64,000 nt of DNA, from the NCBI GenBank assembly GCA_964017155.1, contig OZ024858.1, positions 25,728,687-25,792,686 on the forward strand, written 5' to 3'. Within the stretch, counting starts at the first letter, position 1; each line of letters starts with the position of its first letter. Below the pieces are notes generated by a model. The model saw nothing but the letters and a program-made list of their open reading frames with translations, made no database searches and was not told the origin of the DNA. This document shows, piece by piece, positions 28,401-37,800 of the stretch. The position numbers and the translations under genes are program-made. Source of the stretch: Oasisia sp. SBJ-2009 (lineage: Eukaryota; Annelida; Polychaeta; Sabellida; Siboglinidae).

Positions 28401-31400
28401 GTGGGCAACGTCGCATTGCCCGCCATTGCCATTGACTCGAGAACGTATTCTATCGAAATATTCGACAGTGAGCGAGCAATGGACATCTAGTTACATTCAA
28501 AGCGAATCGCCATCGGATGCCGAATCTACTAAGTAACTGCGGCAAACATCGCCAAGAAGTGACATACACGACGTGACTGATTAACGATGACGATGTGCTT
28601 ACTGCATCTACTGTCACTCACTGTGAGTGTGACACTGGCAGTAGCCAAACAGATTCACCACTGCCTGGCAGAGCCAGAGGTAGAGGAAGAAACTGACCGG
28701 TTCTTGAAAACAGTTGCAAAAACATTATGGGGCTTGTTATTGATAACGTGGTAATTTAAGTTTTATATAAAAAAAATTGTGTGAACTGGGAAGTGCAATT
28801 GTAATTTTTATTAATATATGTTAAATCACAATTATCTTTACGATACAATTAATTATAAAACAGTTATAACAGTGAGTGTGCAGCTGTGCTGGCAGTGGCA
28901 CTATAATAAGTGATAGGTGTATTTAATATAATAATAACATATTATTTGTATGTTATGTTTTAGCTGTATTTGTTGATGGTCACTTTAGGAGACACATTGA
29001 ATTGAAATTAAGCTGCTATATTATAGTGTATTTACAAACAGCTGGGGTGAAGTACTGTTATTAATTAAAAATAATTCAGTGCAATTGATGAATTTATTTG
29101 TCACTATGTATTTTATTGCAGTTGTCTTTATTGTTTTAATTTTATATTAGTTACCTTTTAGTTTTACAACAGTAATCAATTATATTGAAACTGTTGTTTG
29201 TTTACTTACATAAAATGAAAATTGCATTTTAATCATTGTTTGCATGACTATAAAATTATCACATATTTCCCTACTTGTAAGTGAAAAATTGTGTGTGTTT
29301 CTGTGGCATTAGTTTAAGTGGATAGTAGTGTGTTTCTTTGGAGATCTCTACTGTACTGAATTACACTTACAAAGTAAATTTTGAGAATCGAATAAAAATC
29401 TGGTATCGATTGATATCGAAGAATTCTGGTACCGAACCAGCAATATATCGATCGGTATCGAAGAATTCTGGTATCGAACCAGCACTACTTCTGTTGCATA
29501 CTGTTTCTACTGGGAACTGTGTTCTATCTGAATATTAGACTTACAACGTAAGTATCGAGTATCGAGTATCGAACAAAATTCAGGTATCGATCGGTATCGA
29601 ACAAAACCTGGTATCGAACCAGCACTAGATCATAAACACAAAACAAATACACATCTAGTTCAAGCTAATATTTTCTCTCAAATATAGCAAAGCTTGCAAT
29701 GCTTATGAACCACATGCCTTTGTAAACCAGGAGGGACCTGACCTTGCAGGATGATTTATTTTAGCATTCATTCACTTCCTGCTGATAACCTAATTACACC
29801 CACTGATGAGTTGAACACAAATTGTCTCAGTACACTGGTTCTGAACTACACATGTGTGCAAACATAATTATAGTGTTACACTTGAGGTTAAGACATTTGT
29901 TTTCTCATACAATGTACAGCATAGGATGATGCATAAAACCCACACCCACTCTAACACTTGGCACAGTGGGTGGCTCATTGTATGGCCAGTCATTCACACT
30001 TCTTGACTGGGACTCTAAATGCACAACGTGTCACTGTCCATACTCTGACAAAGATGACTGCATTACTGGTTCTAAGGTCTAAATCCTGTCAATATAAATA
30101 GCATGGACTGGGCAACTGCAATCATGAGGTAGTCTTGTTAATGGAAATAAGGTTTAGTTCACCATGGAAGGAGCATAATTTGTCTGAATACATAAAAGGT
30201 CAAAGTGGACATGTCCGGTGACAGCACCTGTCAGTCAGCTAGCCATACAAGTAAGCCGTTAAGGTCAAAGGCTTCCACCAATATAAATTGAGTATTGATT
30301 TCACAAGCGTGTATATACATACTCACCACCTAGCTGACAGTGACATGGTTACTAACTTGCTACTGGAGAACTTGCAGAAGCAATAAATTAATTGTTGGGA
30401 CTCATTACAGGAGTAAGTCATGTTGGTGCAAACCAGGCAGTTGTCATGGCAACCACAAGGTCTGTAGATTTTCATCGGAGGATCCTAGCCAATCTCAGGT
30501 TGCCAATTGCTCCTTTAATATATCAGGGGTTCCGATCCAACTGTTTTCCCATCAACTAAATATAATTCCACTACTGTATCGATAACTCATTTGCGTCTCC
30601 ATCCATGATTATGTCTAATGTTTATTAATTATGTATTGCATTTAGGGGCTTAGGTTTCTGAGGACACAAGTGCTATAGAAGTTCATGAAATACTAGTCTT
30701 AGGGCAGAGATCATGAAAGTATATACACATACACAGATAACTCATGTGCGTCTCCATCCATGGTTATGTCTAATGTGTATTAATTGTGTATTGCATTTAG
30801 GGGCTCAGGTTTCTGAGGAAACAAGTGCTATAGTAGTTCATGAAATACTAGTCTTAGGGCAGAGATCATGAAAGTATATACACTCGCGCCTTGCTATAAC
30901 ACTGTTCTGATATAACGTGGTCAGTCATGAACCCTAAATTCCTGTCGCCATGGGGAAAAATGGGCACAACAGCTAACACCAACGCAGTAATAAGTGTTTT
31001 ACAGAGTTCTTACGTTTTCTTGTGCAGGTGTATCTTGAAACAATGTGTTAACAGACAAGAAATTGTATACAGAAGCACAACTGTAAAACTAATCTAGGGT
31101 GCGATGCACGTGCCTCCCTTCGGCATTACCATTATTGCACCACTCTGAATGTGTTTCACTCTGATCTATTGTTCTACCGGTCTGTTATGGCTTCTTCGAA
31201 TGGGTGCCTTTGCAAGTTTGTAAATTGGAATTGTTTAAAAGTCAATATGAAATTGGCATGCTAATAGTGCACAGCAAAAGTTACATTTTTGCTACAGCTA
31301 CAATAAACACATTTACTGGTCCACCAAAATACGAGTTTTTGAACTGCGTTGAAATCCAATACATTTCAGCACAATAAATATGTGAAATAAATTTGTATCT

Positions 31401-32222
31401 CGGGATTGATTGAAAGACAATGTCAAGTCAACAGAAACATAATTATTATCCAACAGGAGCATAATTATCACTGGTCTTAATGTGTTGCAGACTTCTATAA
31501 ATGTGTTAATTCATTTGTCAGATGTGGCATGTTTGTTGTTAATTTATATTAATACTGTGCATAATTCAACAGTACATAACATAATACACATTGAATTTAG
31601 CCTGACAATCTCAAGCATTATCAATCATGCAATTAGCACATTTGACTTTGGTGCCCCCCCCCCCCCATGACAGAATATACGCTTCTATTTTGGGCATGTG
31701 ATACATATATTTGCAGAGTCTGCACAACATGTTATGCAAGTTATGTCGTGCAATCCTCAGATTTATTTAGACAGAACATAATTTGCAGTTTCAGTAAATT
31801 TGCCGTATATCGAATGGATATCCCATCGAATTTCTTGCTGTACTTATGGGAGGTCCCTATGGGGACTCAGTTAATGTTGTTCATTCCAAATCTCACTTAC
31901 TTAGCCGTGACACAAAATTCCGGGAATTATGGCACTGCATGATAGGGTAACATAGGTTCACATTGTATTGTTCACACAAAAATTGTCCTACTCGACAAAA
32001 CAGATGTTCAACTATCCGTCTGCTAGCTAAGTCAACTTAATCAGAGACTGGAGACAGTATATTACAATACAGATGTAATCCGACTACACGATAGACCCCG
32101 ATGACAACGCTCATCCTTACCTTCGTGAACGCAAAAAGTTCCTTCTGCAATTTCAACCGATGTTCACTCTCTCGTGGCTCCGACTTTTTAAATCCAAATT
32201 TCCTCAACATTGTCGCCGCCAT
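565..32222 (-). CDS. LLGL: Lethal giant larvae homologue (LLGL), gene span, 5' 11 coding exons, 3' end off the left edge
   Basis: Cortical cell-polarity protein. In known animals LGL acts in the Scribble module against aPKC/Par6 at the basolateral cortex and is built of two WD40 beta-propellers. Eleven exons assemble to 423 codons with every intron phase closing (102+98+82+110+147+73+84+127+52+176+218 = 1269 nt). Family landmarks in order: short basic N-terminus (FGFKK), [112 protein letters not shown] and LHSSAITC. These follow the order I know for LLGL1/LLGL2 and fit less well with tomosyn/STXBP5. LLGL proteins are about 1000 residues, so roughly the last 600, including the aPKC phosphorylation loop, are missing because the window ends. 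Introns are 0.27-5.8 kb and carry five minisatellites and one hAT element. Whether this is a single invertebrate LGL or one of several paralogues cannot be told. Confidence 0.95.
801..1015. repeat. 45-bp minisatellite next to LLGL exon 11
   Basis: Four clear 45-bp units starting at 801, 846, 891 and 936 (each begins GTGAGAGG), then a decayed fifth. It begins 18 nt beyond the exon 11 acceptor. On the minus strand each unit contains a pyrimidine run ending CAG (TATTTTCTCAG). Confidence 0.92.
1274..1449 (-). CDS. LLGL: LLGL coding exon 10 (residues 292-351)
   Basis: Acceptor CCTTTCAG, donor GTAGGT. Encodes [20 protein letters not shown] followed by a strand ending [13 protein letters not shown], the best conserved LGL stretch in the window. 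Confidence 0.95.
1946..2191. repeat. 17-bp minisatellite
   Basis: About 14 units of CCATCCCCCCACCTCGC with one unit gaining a C. C-rich on plus, G-rich on minus with regular runs of 5-6 G. Lies in the LLGL intron between exons 9 and 10. Confidence 0.95.
3398..3449 (-). CDS. LLGL: LLGL coding exon 9 (residues 275-292)
   Basis: A 52-bp exon encoding [27 protein letters not shown] is a family hallmark that joins exon 8 in phase 1. Donor GTAAGT, phase 2 end. Confidence 0.92.
3464..3508. repeat. (TA)n microsatellite
   Basis: About 22 uninterrupted TA units 15 nt beyond the acceptor end of LLGL exon 9. Confidence 0.95.
4142..4283. repeat. 29-bp minisatellite, five units
   Basis: Units start at 4142, 4171, 4200, 4229 and 4258, all nearly identical (AGACAGATGACAGTTGTAAG at the start of each). 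Confidence 0.93.
4359..4441. repeat. (TA)n(CA)n compound microsatellite
   Basis: About 26 TA units to 4410 followed by about 15 AC units. Confidence 0.95.
6855..6981 (-). CDS. LLGL: LLGL coding exon 8 (residues 233-275)
   Basis: Encodes [27 protein letters not shown] and ends ATTPYG with one base carried over. Acceptor GGTTGTTGCAG is the edge of the 22-23-bp minisatellite at 6983-8580. Donor GTAAGT. Confidence 0.94.
6983..8580. repeat. 22-23-bp minisatellite next to LLGL exon 8
   Basis: Roughly 65-70 units built on CAACAACCAACCTCACATGG with GGGA or GT endings, so two length classes are interspersed. Outer units on both flanks are diverged (CATATAGAGA, CTGATCTAGAG). It begins directly at the exon 8 acceptor, whose pyrimidine tract matches the unit. 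Confidence 0.95.
9847..10135. repeat. Degenerate repeat, about 57 bp
   Basis: Recurring TTCAGAAAGCTTCA and CACAGAAAG motifs (9919, 9976 and later) with increasing divergence. An old tandem repeat in the LLGL intron. Confidence 0.6.
11087..11170 (-). CDS. LLGL: LLGL coding exon 7 (residues 205-232)
   Basis: Acceptor TTTCAG, donor GTAACA, exactly 28 codons. Encodes [19 protein letters not shown], a WD blade ending in the LWD strand. Confidence 0.94.
11345..11417 (-). CDS. LLGL: LLGL coding exon 6 (residues 180-204)
   Basis: Encodes [20 protein letters not shown] and TDATK. VPDD followed by a G-x-VE motif is the conserved blade linker of LGL. Phase 2 start, phase 0 end, donor GTAGGC. Confidence 0.94.
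11418..15635. other. LLGL intron between exons 5 and 6
   Basis: Apart from the retrotransposon fragment at 12601-12880, no exon or clear repeat is seen in these 4.2 kb. Confidence 0.55.
12601..12880 (+). mobile_element. Non-LTR retrotransposon 3' fragment
   Basis: Plus-strand reading gives [17 protein letters not shown], stop, DNQWTLH and later [13 protein letters not shown]-x-W-x-GHI-x-RM followed by W-T and GR-x-W-x-D is the usual sequence after the reverse transcriptase domain in RTE/CR1-like elements. Several stops, so it is a dead fragment. Confidence 0.55.
15636..15782 (-). CDS. LLGL: LLGL coding exon 5 (residues 131-180)
   Basis: Acceptor CTTTCAG, donor GTAAGT, phase 2 at both ends. 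Encodes [19 protein letters not shown], then [18 protein letters not shown]; the G-T-E-G-G-N-I blade motif is typical of LGL. Confidence 0.94.
16520..16571. repeat. TA-rich microsatellite
   Basis: Interrupted TA run ending in a short ACAC tract, in the LLGL intron between exons 4 and 5. Confidence 0.8.
18624..18931 (+). mobile_element. MITE-like element, copy 1
   Basis: Left end GGGCTTTATGCAGGAT and right end CTACATAAAGCTATG are imperfect inverted repeats. The body shares ACCCGTCCACCCATAT, CCAAATGACGGGTGGAC and TGACACCATTTACACT with the copy at 62902-63137. Confidence 0.65.
19116..20939. repeat. 35-bp minisatellite next to LLGL exon 4
   Basis: About 52 units of constant length 35 bp, each with GTAACAAGGAAGATCACAG then C or T then ATGTGTGAG. 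Nearly the only variation is that C/T site. The last units before exon 4 carry extra changes (GTAGCAAGG, GTAGTAAGG). Confidence 0.97.
20971..21080 (-). CDS. LLGL: LLGL coding exon 4 (residues 95-131)
   Basis: Starts after TTGTTGCAG; encodes [17 protein letters not shown] then [14 protein letters not shown]. Donor GTAAGA, phase 2. The 35-bp minisatellite begins about 30 nt into the following intron. Confidence 0.94.
21404..21460. repeat. Perfect 28-bp inverted repeat with 1-nt spacer
   Basis: Arms 21404-21431 and 21433-21460 are exact reverse complements (TTAGGTAAGCTAATACTTGG at the start of the left arm) around a single T. In the LLGL intron between exons 3 and 4. Confidence 0.97.
22535..22673. 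repeat. Tandem duplication covering the LLGL exon 3 donor
   Basis: Copies 22535-22602 and 22603-22673 both run from CCAGTGCCCACAGT to GGTCAG. The exon-proximal copy contains the real donor, the other a decoy (ACCATGTCAGTT for ACCAGGTCAGTT on the minus strand). Confidence 0.85.
22666..22747 (-). CDS. LLGL: LLGL coding exon 3 (residues 67-94)
   Basis: Encodes [16 protein letters not shown] followed by [11 protein letters not shown]. Donor GTCAGT, phase 0 at the end. A tandem copy of the donor and the adjacent intron lies immediately downstream (22535-22602). Confidence 0.93.
22748..26256. other. LLGL intron between exons 2 and 3
   Basis: No gene, array or transposon end was recognised. A short hairpin CATCCCACTG...CAGTGGGATG lies at about 23331-23357. 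Confidence 0.5.
26257..26354 (-). CDS. LLGL: LLGL coding exon 2 (residues 35-67)
   Basis: Acceptor TTGCAG, donor GTATCC after AGAGT. Encodes [17 protein letters not shown] and [13 protein letters not shown], the conserved first blade of LGL propellers. The donor placed two bases later than the more obvious GTGTAT is required for the next exon to read FGQPG in frame (phase 2). Confidence 0.93.
27292..27419 (-). mobile_element. MITE-like element, copy 3 (partial, inverted)
   Basis: Its reverse complement matches the right half of the copy at 18624-18931: AGCATAACCAACAATATCTA, the GTCCACC blocks and GGTCTCTACGTAAAGC. Confidence 0.55.
27557..29627 (+). mobile_element. hAT-type DNA transposon, degenerate
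   Basis: Terminal inverted repeats TAGTGCTGGTTCGATACC at the left and its reverse complement at the right are flanked by a perfect 8-bp direct repeat GATCATAA (27549-27556 and 29628-29635), the hAT target-site length. Both subterminal regions are crowded with GGTATCGA/TCGATACC motifs (27560-27710 and 29380-29620). From an ATG at 28199 the plus strand gives a broken BED-finger reading: [12 protein letters not shown], stop, then [10 protein letters not shown], as at the start of hAT transposases. The catalytic domain is missing or unrecognisable. Inserted in the LLGL intron between exons 1 and 2. Confidence 0.92.
30581..30883. repeat. 155-bp tandem duplication
   Basis: 30581-30735 and 30736-30883 differ at only a few positions (both begin GATAACTCAT and end AAAGTATATACAC). 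Confidence 0.95.
31654..31666. repeat. Poly(C) run
   Basis: Thirteen consecutive C in AT-rich intron DNA. Confidence 0.9.
32121..32222 (-). CDS. LLGL: LLGL coding exon 1 (residues 1-34)
   Basis: Begins at an ATG ([13 protein letters not shown]) in an AAGATGGCGGC context; a second in-frame ATG four codons later (32210) is the alternative start and resembles the M-x-K-F start of the vertebrate proteins. Ends TTCACGAAG before GTAAGG, phase 0. The basic stretch at the start precedes the first propeller blade. Confidence 0.9.
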
Positions 32223-34494
32223 CTTTGTCTGTATCTCCTGCTGGCTCCAGGTGAGCTGCAACCGATAAATAAGTTTGAAACAACGCGTTAAACGCAAACA
32301 AAGACTCGTCACAGGCGACTGCGTCCATCTCAATCCTCAAATTTAACTGCTCGCTGACATTCGCTAGCGCAACAATCTCGCTCAAAACTCGTGATCGTAT
32401 TGCAGGATCTCATATAAAGAATATTGTTATATAGTATAGATACTCACCGCTCGCTACGTCTTCGAATTATCAACTGTTACGAAACCGAAATCGAGACGTA
32501 CGACTGAATTCCAACAACCGCCCAACAAGCTTCGCGCCAAGCCAGGCACCTAACCGAAGGATAGAAATGTTATTCACCGACTAACGCCTCCAAACACACA
32601 TGCCACTCCGCAAAATTACGGCAAAAAACAATATTTCAAACGTTTATTTCAAATATAGCGGAATAAGTTATGCATATTCGTCTACGTTAATATAATGCTA
32701 ATTACTATTTTACGCACTTTCGCGATTATTATAAGCCATATCAAATATGAAGAGGAACTACAGTGTTTGCATAAATTAATTGATATCCCTACGCGACGCG
32801 TACCTGCGCGCTGTTTGTCCACGTGACTCATTGATCTTTTTCGCCGACGTGTAGTATTAGGTGTGCGTAATAGGTGGATGTATTCATAGGAAAACATGAC
32901 ACGTCAATGAAACATGAAGTATACCTACACGGTCGCCGGATGTGGCGCACCGCCCAAGAGTTGAAGAAGGGTTTTGCCTATTCTGTTACAGTAATAAATG
33001 TAGGCCAGCCACCAGGACTTAGAATGTTATATTACGCTAGCCTAGAATGGGAAGGGGGTCGTTATAGCGGTATTGCTTAGTACGGGGCTAAATATTAGAC
33101 TAATGTAGGTTTCTACCAAACATTTCACACTAGTTTGGGGGTCAGGCTCCTACCACATTCATTCTTTCAGGCCCCTAAATTAACATTAAGGTGCATTTTT
33201 ATGTCTGCAAAATTGTTCATTGATTCAAGAGGGATTTAGTGATGGAGATTCTATTGCTACTTTAACAACTTTGCTAAATAAATGAGGAAACCATGGTAGG
33301 AGACTTGCATCACTATATCTTCAAAGTACATTAGTGTATGACTATTTATGTTTCACTAAATGACAAAATTCTGGGTTACCTTTTTGACGATAGCAACAGC
33401 AGAGGGGTGATACAAGTTTTGTATGATACAAGGCATGATTGTGATGGGAGTACCAGCAACTTAGCATGACTGCGGAAGTAGCAGTACTGGTTGCAATGCT
33501 TCTAACACGCATGTCAGAAACATGTGCCACCTGACAACTCGCTTGTTGATACAAAATCCCACTGAACTAGGGAGGAGCAACCTAGACACAAATAAATTTG
33601 TCCACACTGCAGATGATAATAATGATTTGAAGTAAGCACATCATAACACCAGCAAGCTGCAAGTAGTAGCATTTATTACAATTCAGAGTGATTCTATAAG
33701 AACCTAGAATACCATGTCCATACCACAGATTGTACAAATATGAAGTCAATAGGTATGCAAATTTTTTTTACACTGAGGAAACATCCATTCACTTATGCCA
33801 CGTGTCCTTCTTGAGTACATACGGTACAACAATTCAACAATAATTCATTCAAAGCTGCATACAAATAAAATCAATGTCAAACGTTTAACAAGTTTCTAAA
33901 ACCATGGCAAATATGCCACAAAGTACAATTTACATTTATAATATTAATCATACCGTTATTTTCTAACATTGTATTGTAAAACCAAATACTAACATGCTTA
34001 ACGTAACAACAGTGACATGTTCTTATATACGTATATATGCTATTACATGCTTCTGAACTAAAATGCAACCAAGCTGAACATTACCAATGTAACTAGACAA
34101 ATTCAGTTCACATCTGCATTTTAACAACTCACTCAATGAGCTGTATAATCTCACAATGACCAAAACTGTTCATGCTGCCCCACTGGAGACACAAATATCA
34201 TTTCCTTGCACAAGAACCACCACCTGTATGTTGCAGTTCTTGTATGGTTCAACATAACACTTGACATGTGCAACATGCTTATTCGCAGAGCACTTTTAAG
34301 ATAAACACTGTGCAAGATCCTGAACCCTGATGACACAACTCAATTTACATGACGGACTTGAGTGGTTCGAGACACGAGTTCATCCAGTTGCGTCGGTGCT
34401 ACTCCACATTGACCAGTCACTTGATATGTGTCACTAGTGTGTGACCGACCGACACTCACAAGACATTAGCAGTCGTGCTGACATGTCCAGCACA
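32223..34494. other. SAFB 3'UTR / LLGL 5' flank
   Basis: Contains the presumed SAFB 3'UTR and the LLGL promoter and 5'UTR. The first few hundred bases upstream of the LLGL ATG are richer in CpG. No gene and no clear repeat is seen. Confidence 0.5.
33672..33677 (-). terminator. Possible SAFB poly(A) signal
   Basis: Reverse complement reads AATAAA about 820 nt after the SAFB stop. No other evidence for the 3' end; other AT-rich hexamers are nearby. Confidence 0.3.
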
Positions 34495-34811
34495 TCAGTA
34501 GCGGCGTACATTGCCAGACATGTTCTTGTAGGCATCGTATCGCATCTCTGGCTGCTGTCGACCACCCAGCCCCACTCCCATCATGATGTTAGCGGCCGAC
34601 TGCAGGAACGTGTTGTTGGTCGGTGGTGCCTGCATCATCGGGGCGTTCATGCTCACGACACCGGCGCCCCCGTGCTGGTGGGGCGTGCGCATGTGCGTGT
34701 CCATGCCTGACGACATGGGGTTTGGCCAACGGTCAGTCACTCGGCCAGAGCTGGGCTGTACCTGGGGCGCCCTCGTTGGTGCACCCCAGTCCATCGGGGC
34801 AGACGCACTCC
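34495..34811 (-). CDS. SAFB: SAFB terminal coding exon
   Basis: TTGTAG acceptor; reads [20 protein letters not shown], a Met/Gly/Gln-rich stretch, and ends SGNVRRY-stop. The RRY terminus is shared with vertebrate SAFB. Confidence 0.93.
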
Positions 34812-37800
34812 CTACAACATAATAGCAGTGTCAGTCTGTGTTTTTTAACTTTACTGTTCATACATGCTGCAGTAACCTACATCTTATAAATTGTATCCAT
34901 ATTTTGATTACATTTGTTTAGTAAATTTCTTATGAGGCTCTTGCACTGGATCAGACAAAATGGGAATACATAATAAAAAATGCATGTTCAACAAAGAACC
35001 GTGAACAAGTTTAGTCAACATTTACGTTTTATGCAAGCAACAGAGGCCCAAAACATCACGCAACCAAACAAAAATCATGTCAATATTCAAAGCCATCTTA
35101 TAAATAGAGTGGATACTCAATATAAGAAAAACATGGGACTTGGTCAAACTATTCTTTTTGAACAATATTCAATATTACTTTCAGCCGTAGGTAAATATAA
35201 TAAAATGGTTTGCTAAAAAAATTAAACAAATGTTGCTCATATTGAGCATGAACCGAAGCTGGTTTTGACATTATTCTGACACGCCTTAAGTGTGAGGTGA
35301 GTAATATGCTATAATGTGAGAAGCAGCCAACCTGGGCCAGCGCCGTAGCCTCCGACATGTGGCTTGCTGCGACTGTCTGTCATTGGCTGACTGGTGTGCC
35401 AACTACCACTGTCACGTGGTGTCACAGTGCGGGTGTCACCAACATAGCCACGGGTATCTGGAATGTGAACAAAGCTTCGTCAAATGCGCTGCAGCTTTAC
35501 CCACCATTAATTATTAGTCTCAAACATTACAAGTTCTCTCCAGCACTAACAACATGAAGCAAAGTGCAGTAGTTTTGGGTCTCATTTTGAGGTGTATTCT
35601 TCAACTTGCTCTCTGTATACAACATGCCAAAATCCAATGCCATTCAATACAAATTATCTCATAAGTTCACTGATAAAACCACCCACCACCAATCTCACCA
35701 ACATTAGGTGACAAACTTAAAATTTTGATGATTACAATAGTTAGTTACCAAAATACAAGTAAGTCACTGACCTTTGACGAATCCAGAATCAGGGTATCTG
35801 TCCCGGTGGCCCTGTGAAGGTATGTTGTTGCTATGGCGAGGGGGTGAATTCCGCATTGTACTATGGTGAGGTTCATGATGTCGTTCATGACCTCTTGCCC
35901 TCTCATCATATCTGAAGAACAAAACAACATGTCCCTATTGCAGCAAGATCATACACTGATGGTTTATGCATAGGCCAGTCTTAATAAATAATATTTGTGC
36001 TTCAGGCTAGCCCACTAATGCTGTTAAATAGTATATATAATAACTACAGCTGTCCATATTCAGCCAACACACCAATTATTTTGTTTATTACATGTTTGCA
36101 CTTTATTATTGTGGATGTGAATGCAACAGCATACCCAGCCTAAAATATGTTCTAATGGAAAATAATAAAAGAAAGGAAATGCAAACTCTTACATCACTAC
36201 CCTGTTATTTTTAAGCATGTAAAGAGAACACACTTTTGTGAACACATAGAAAATGAACCAATGATGACAATTAGCCAAAGATAAATAATATTATGCAAAA
36301 AGGTGACAATGCTATGACCAAATTTGTAACTCACCGGTCGTATTTCGGTGTTCTGGTCTCAGCCACCCGGCGGTCATCTCTGTCACGCCGCACCGACTCG
36401 TGACTGTCACGGCGCTCTGTGTAACGTGACGCTGGCTGCTCGTGTCTCTCGTACCTGTCCACTCGGCGGTCGTACTGGTTGGAGTTTTCGGCCATTGGTG
36501 CCGCCCGGCTGCCCGTGGTGCCACGCTGGTCGTACGAATTGTACCTGCACACGTCAGGGTCAACCGAGTTAGTGTCCCACCTGTCACAACACATCTCTTA
36601 TACCTATATACTCACATAACCATTGTGTCAGTGTATAGTAGCCAGCCATTAGGGCTACTCAAAGCGCTTTACGATGCAATCCCAAACAAACATGTTCATT
36701 TGAATACGTTGACTTTTCTGCAAAAGCCTTCAGCCATTTTGTAACTAAAGCACAAAAACATTTATTTACACATCTACCACTATCTGGATTATACATTAGC
36801 CATATCACAAGGTTCATTTATCTGTTTGGTGTTTATGCGAGGACCATACATACTGAAAAGAAAAAATGTGCCAATGAGCTTGATTTACATAAAGTAGGAC
36901 TGCATTAGCTGGTGCCATGTTGTATTTTTATTATAATTGTCTTCTATGAACGAGAACCCACCTGTTGTGTTGTTGTGGCTGTTGTGGTGGGTAGCTGCTA
37001 GACGGGGCTGCATTGTTCACACGGCTACTCTCTAGTGCTGGGCGCTTGGCCGGCTCACTCCACGAGTCCCGACTGCCACGACTGTCAAACTGGCGCTTGC
37101 TGCTGGACCGCCTCTGTTCCTCCACTCTGTCACACAGCACCAACACTTAGTTAACTAACAAACATGGAACACAAGCAAGAATGCTAGCAGGGACTATTAA
37201 CTTATTGTAGTCCTTTATTGTAAACAGTACGGTTGCTCTTCCACAGTCATATCCATTGCTATGCTAAGGATTCTCAAAATAAAAACATGTCCTGTTCTAT
37301 GATCTCACGTGTAGTTTTGTTATGAAGTAGTTATAATAATAAAACCTGCGTAATGTACTGGCAGCAAACTAAGCAACAAAGTTATAATAAAACCTGTGTA
37401 ATGTACTGGCAGCAAACTAAGCAACAAAGTTATAATAAAACCTGCGTAATGTACTGGCAGCAAACTAAGCAACAAAGTTATAATAAAACCTGCGTAATGT
37501 ACTGGCAGCAAACTAAGCAACAAAGTTATAATAAAACCTGCGTAATGTACTGGCAGCAAACTAAGCAACAAAGTTATAATAAAACCTGCGTAATGTACTG
37601 GCAGCAAACTAAGCAACAAAGTTATAATAAAACCTGCGTAATGTACTGGCAGCAAACTAAGCAACAAAGTTATAATAAAACCTGCGTAATGTACTGGCAG
37701 CAAACTAAGCAACAAAGTTATAATAAAACCTGCGTAATGTACTGGCAGCAAACTAAGCAACAAAGTTATAATAAAACCTGCGTAATGTACTGGCAGCAAA

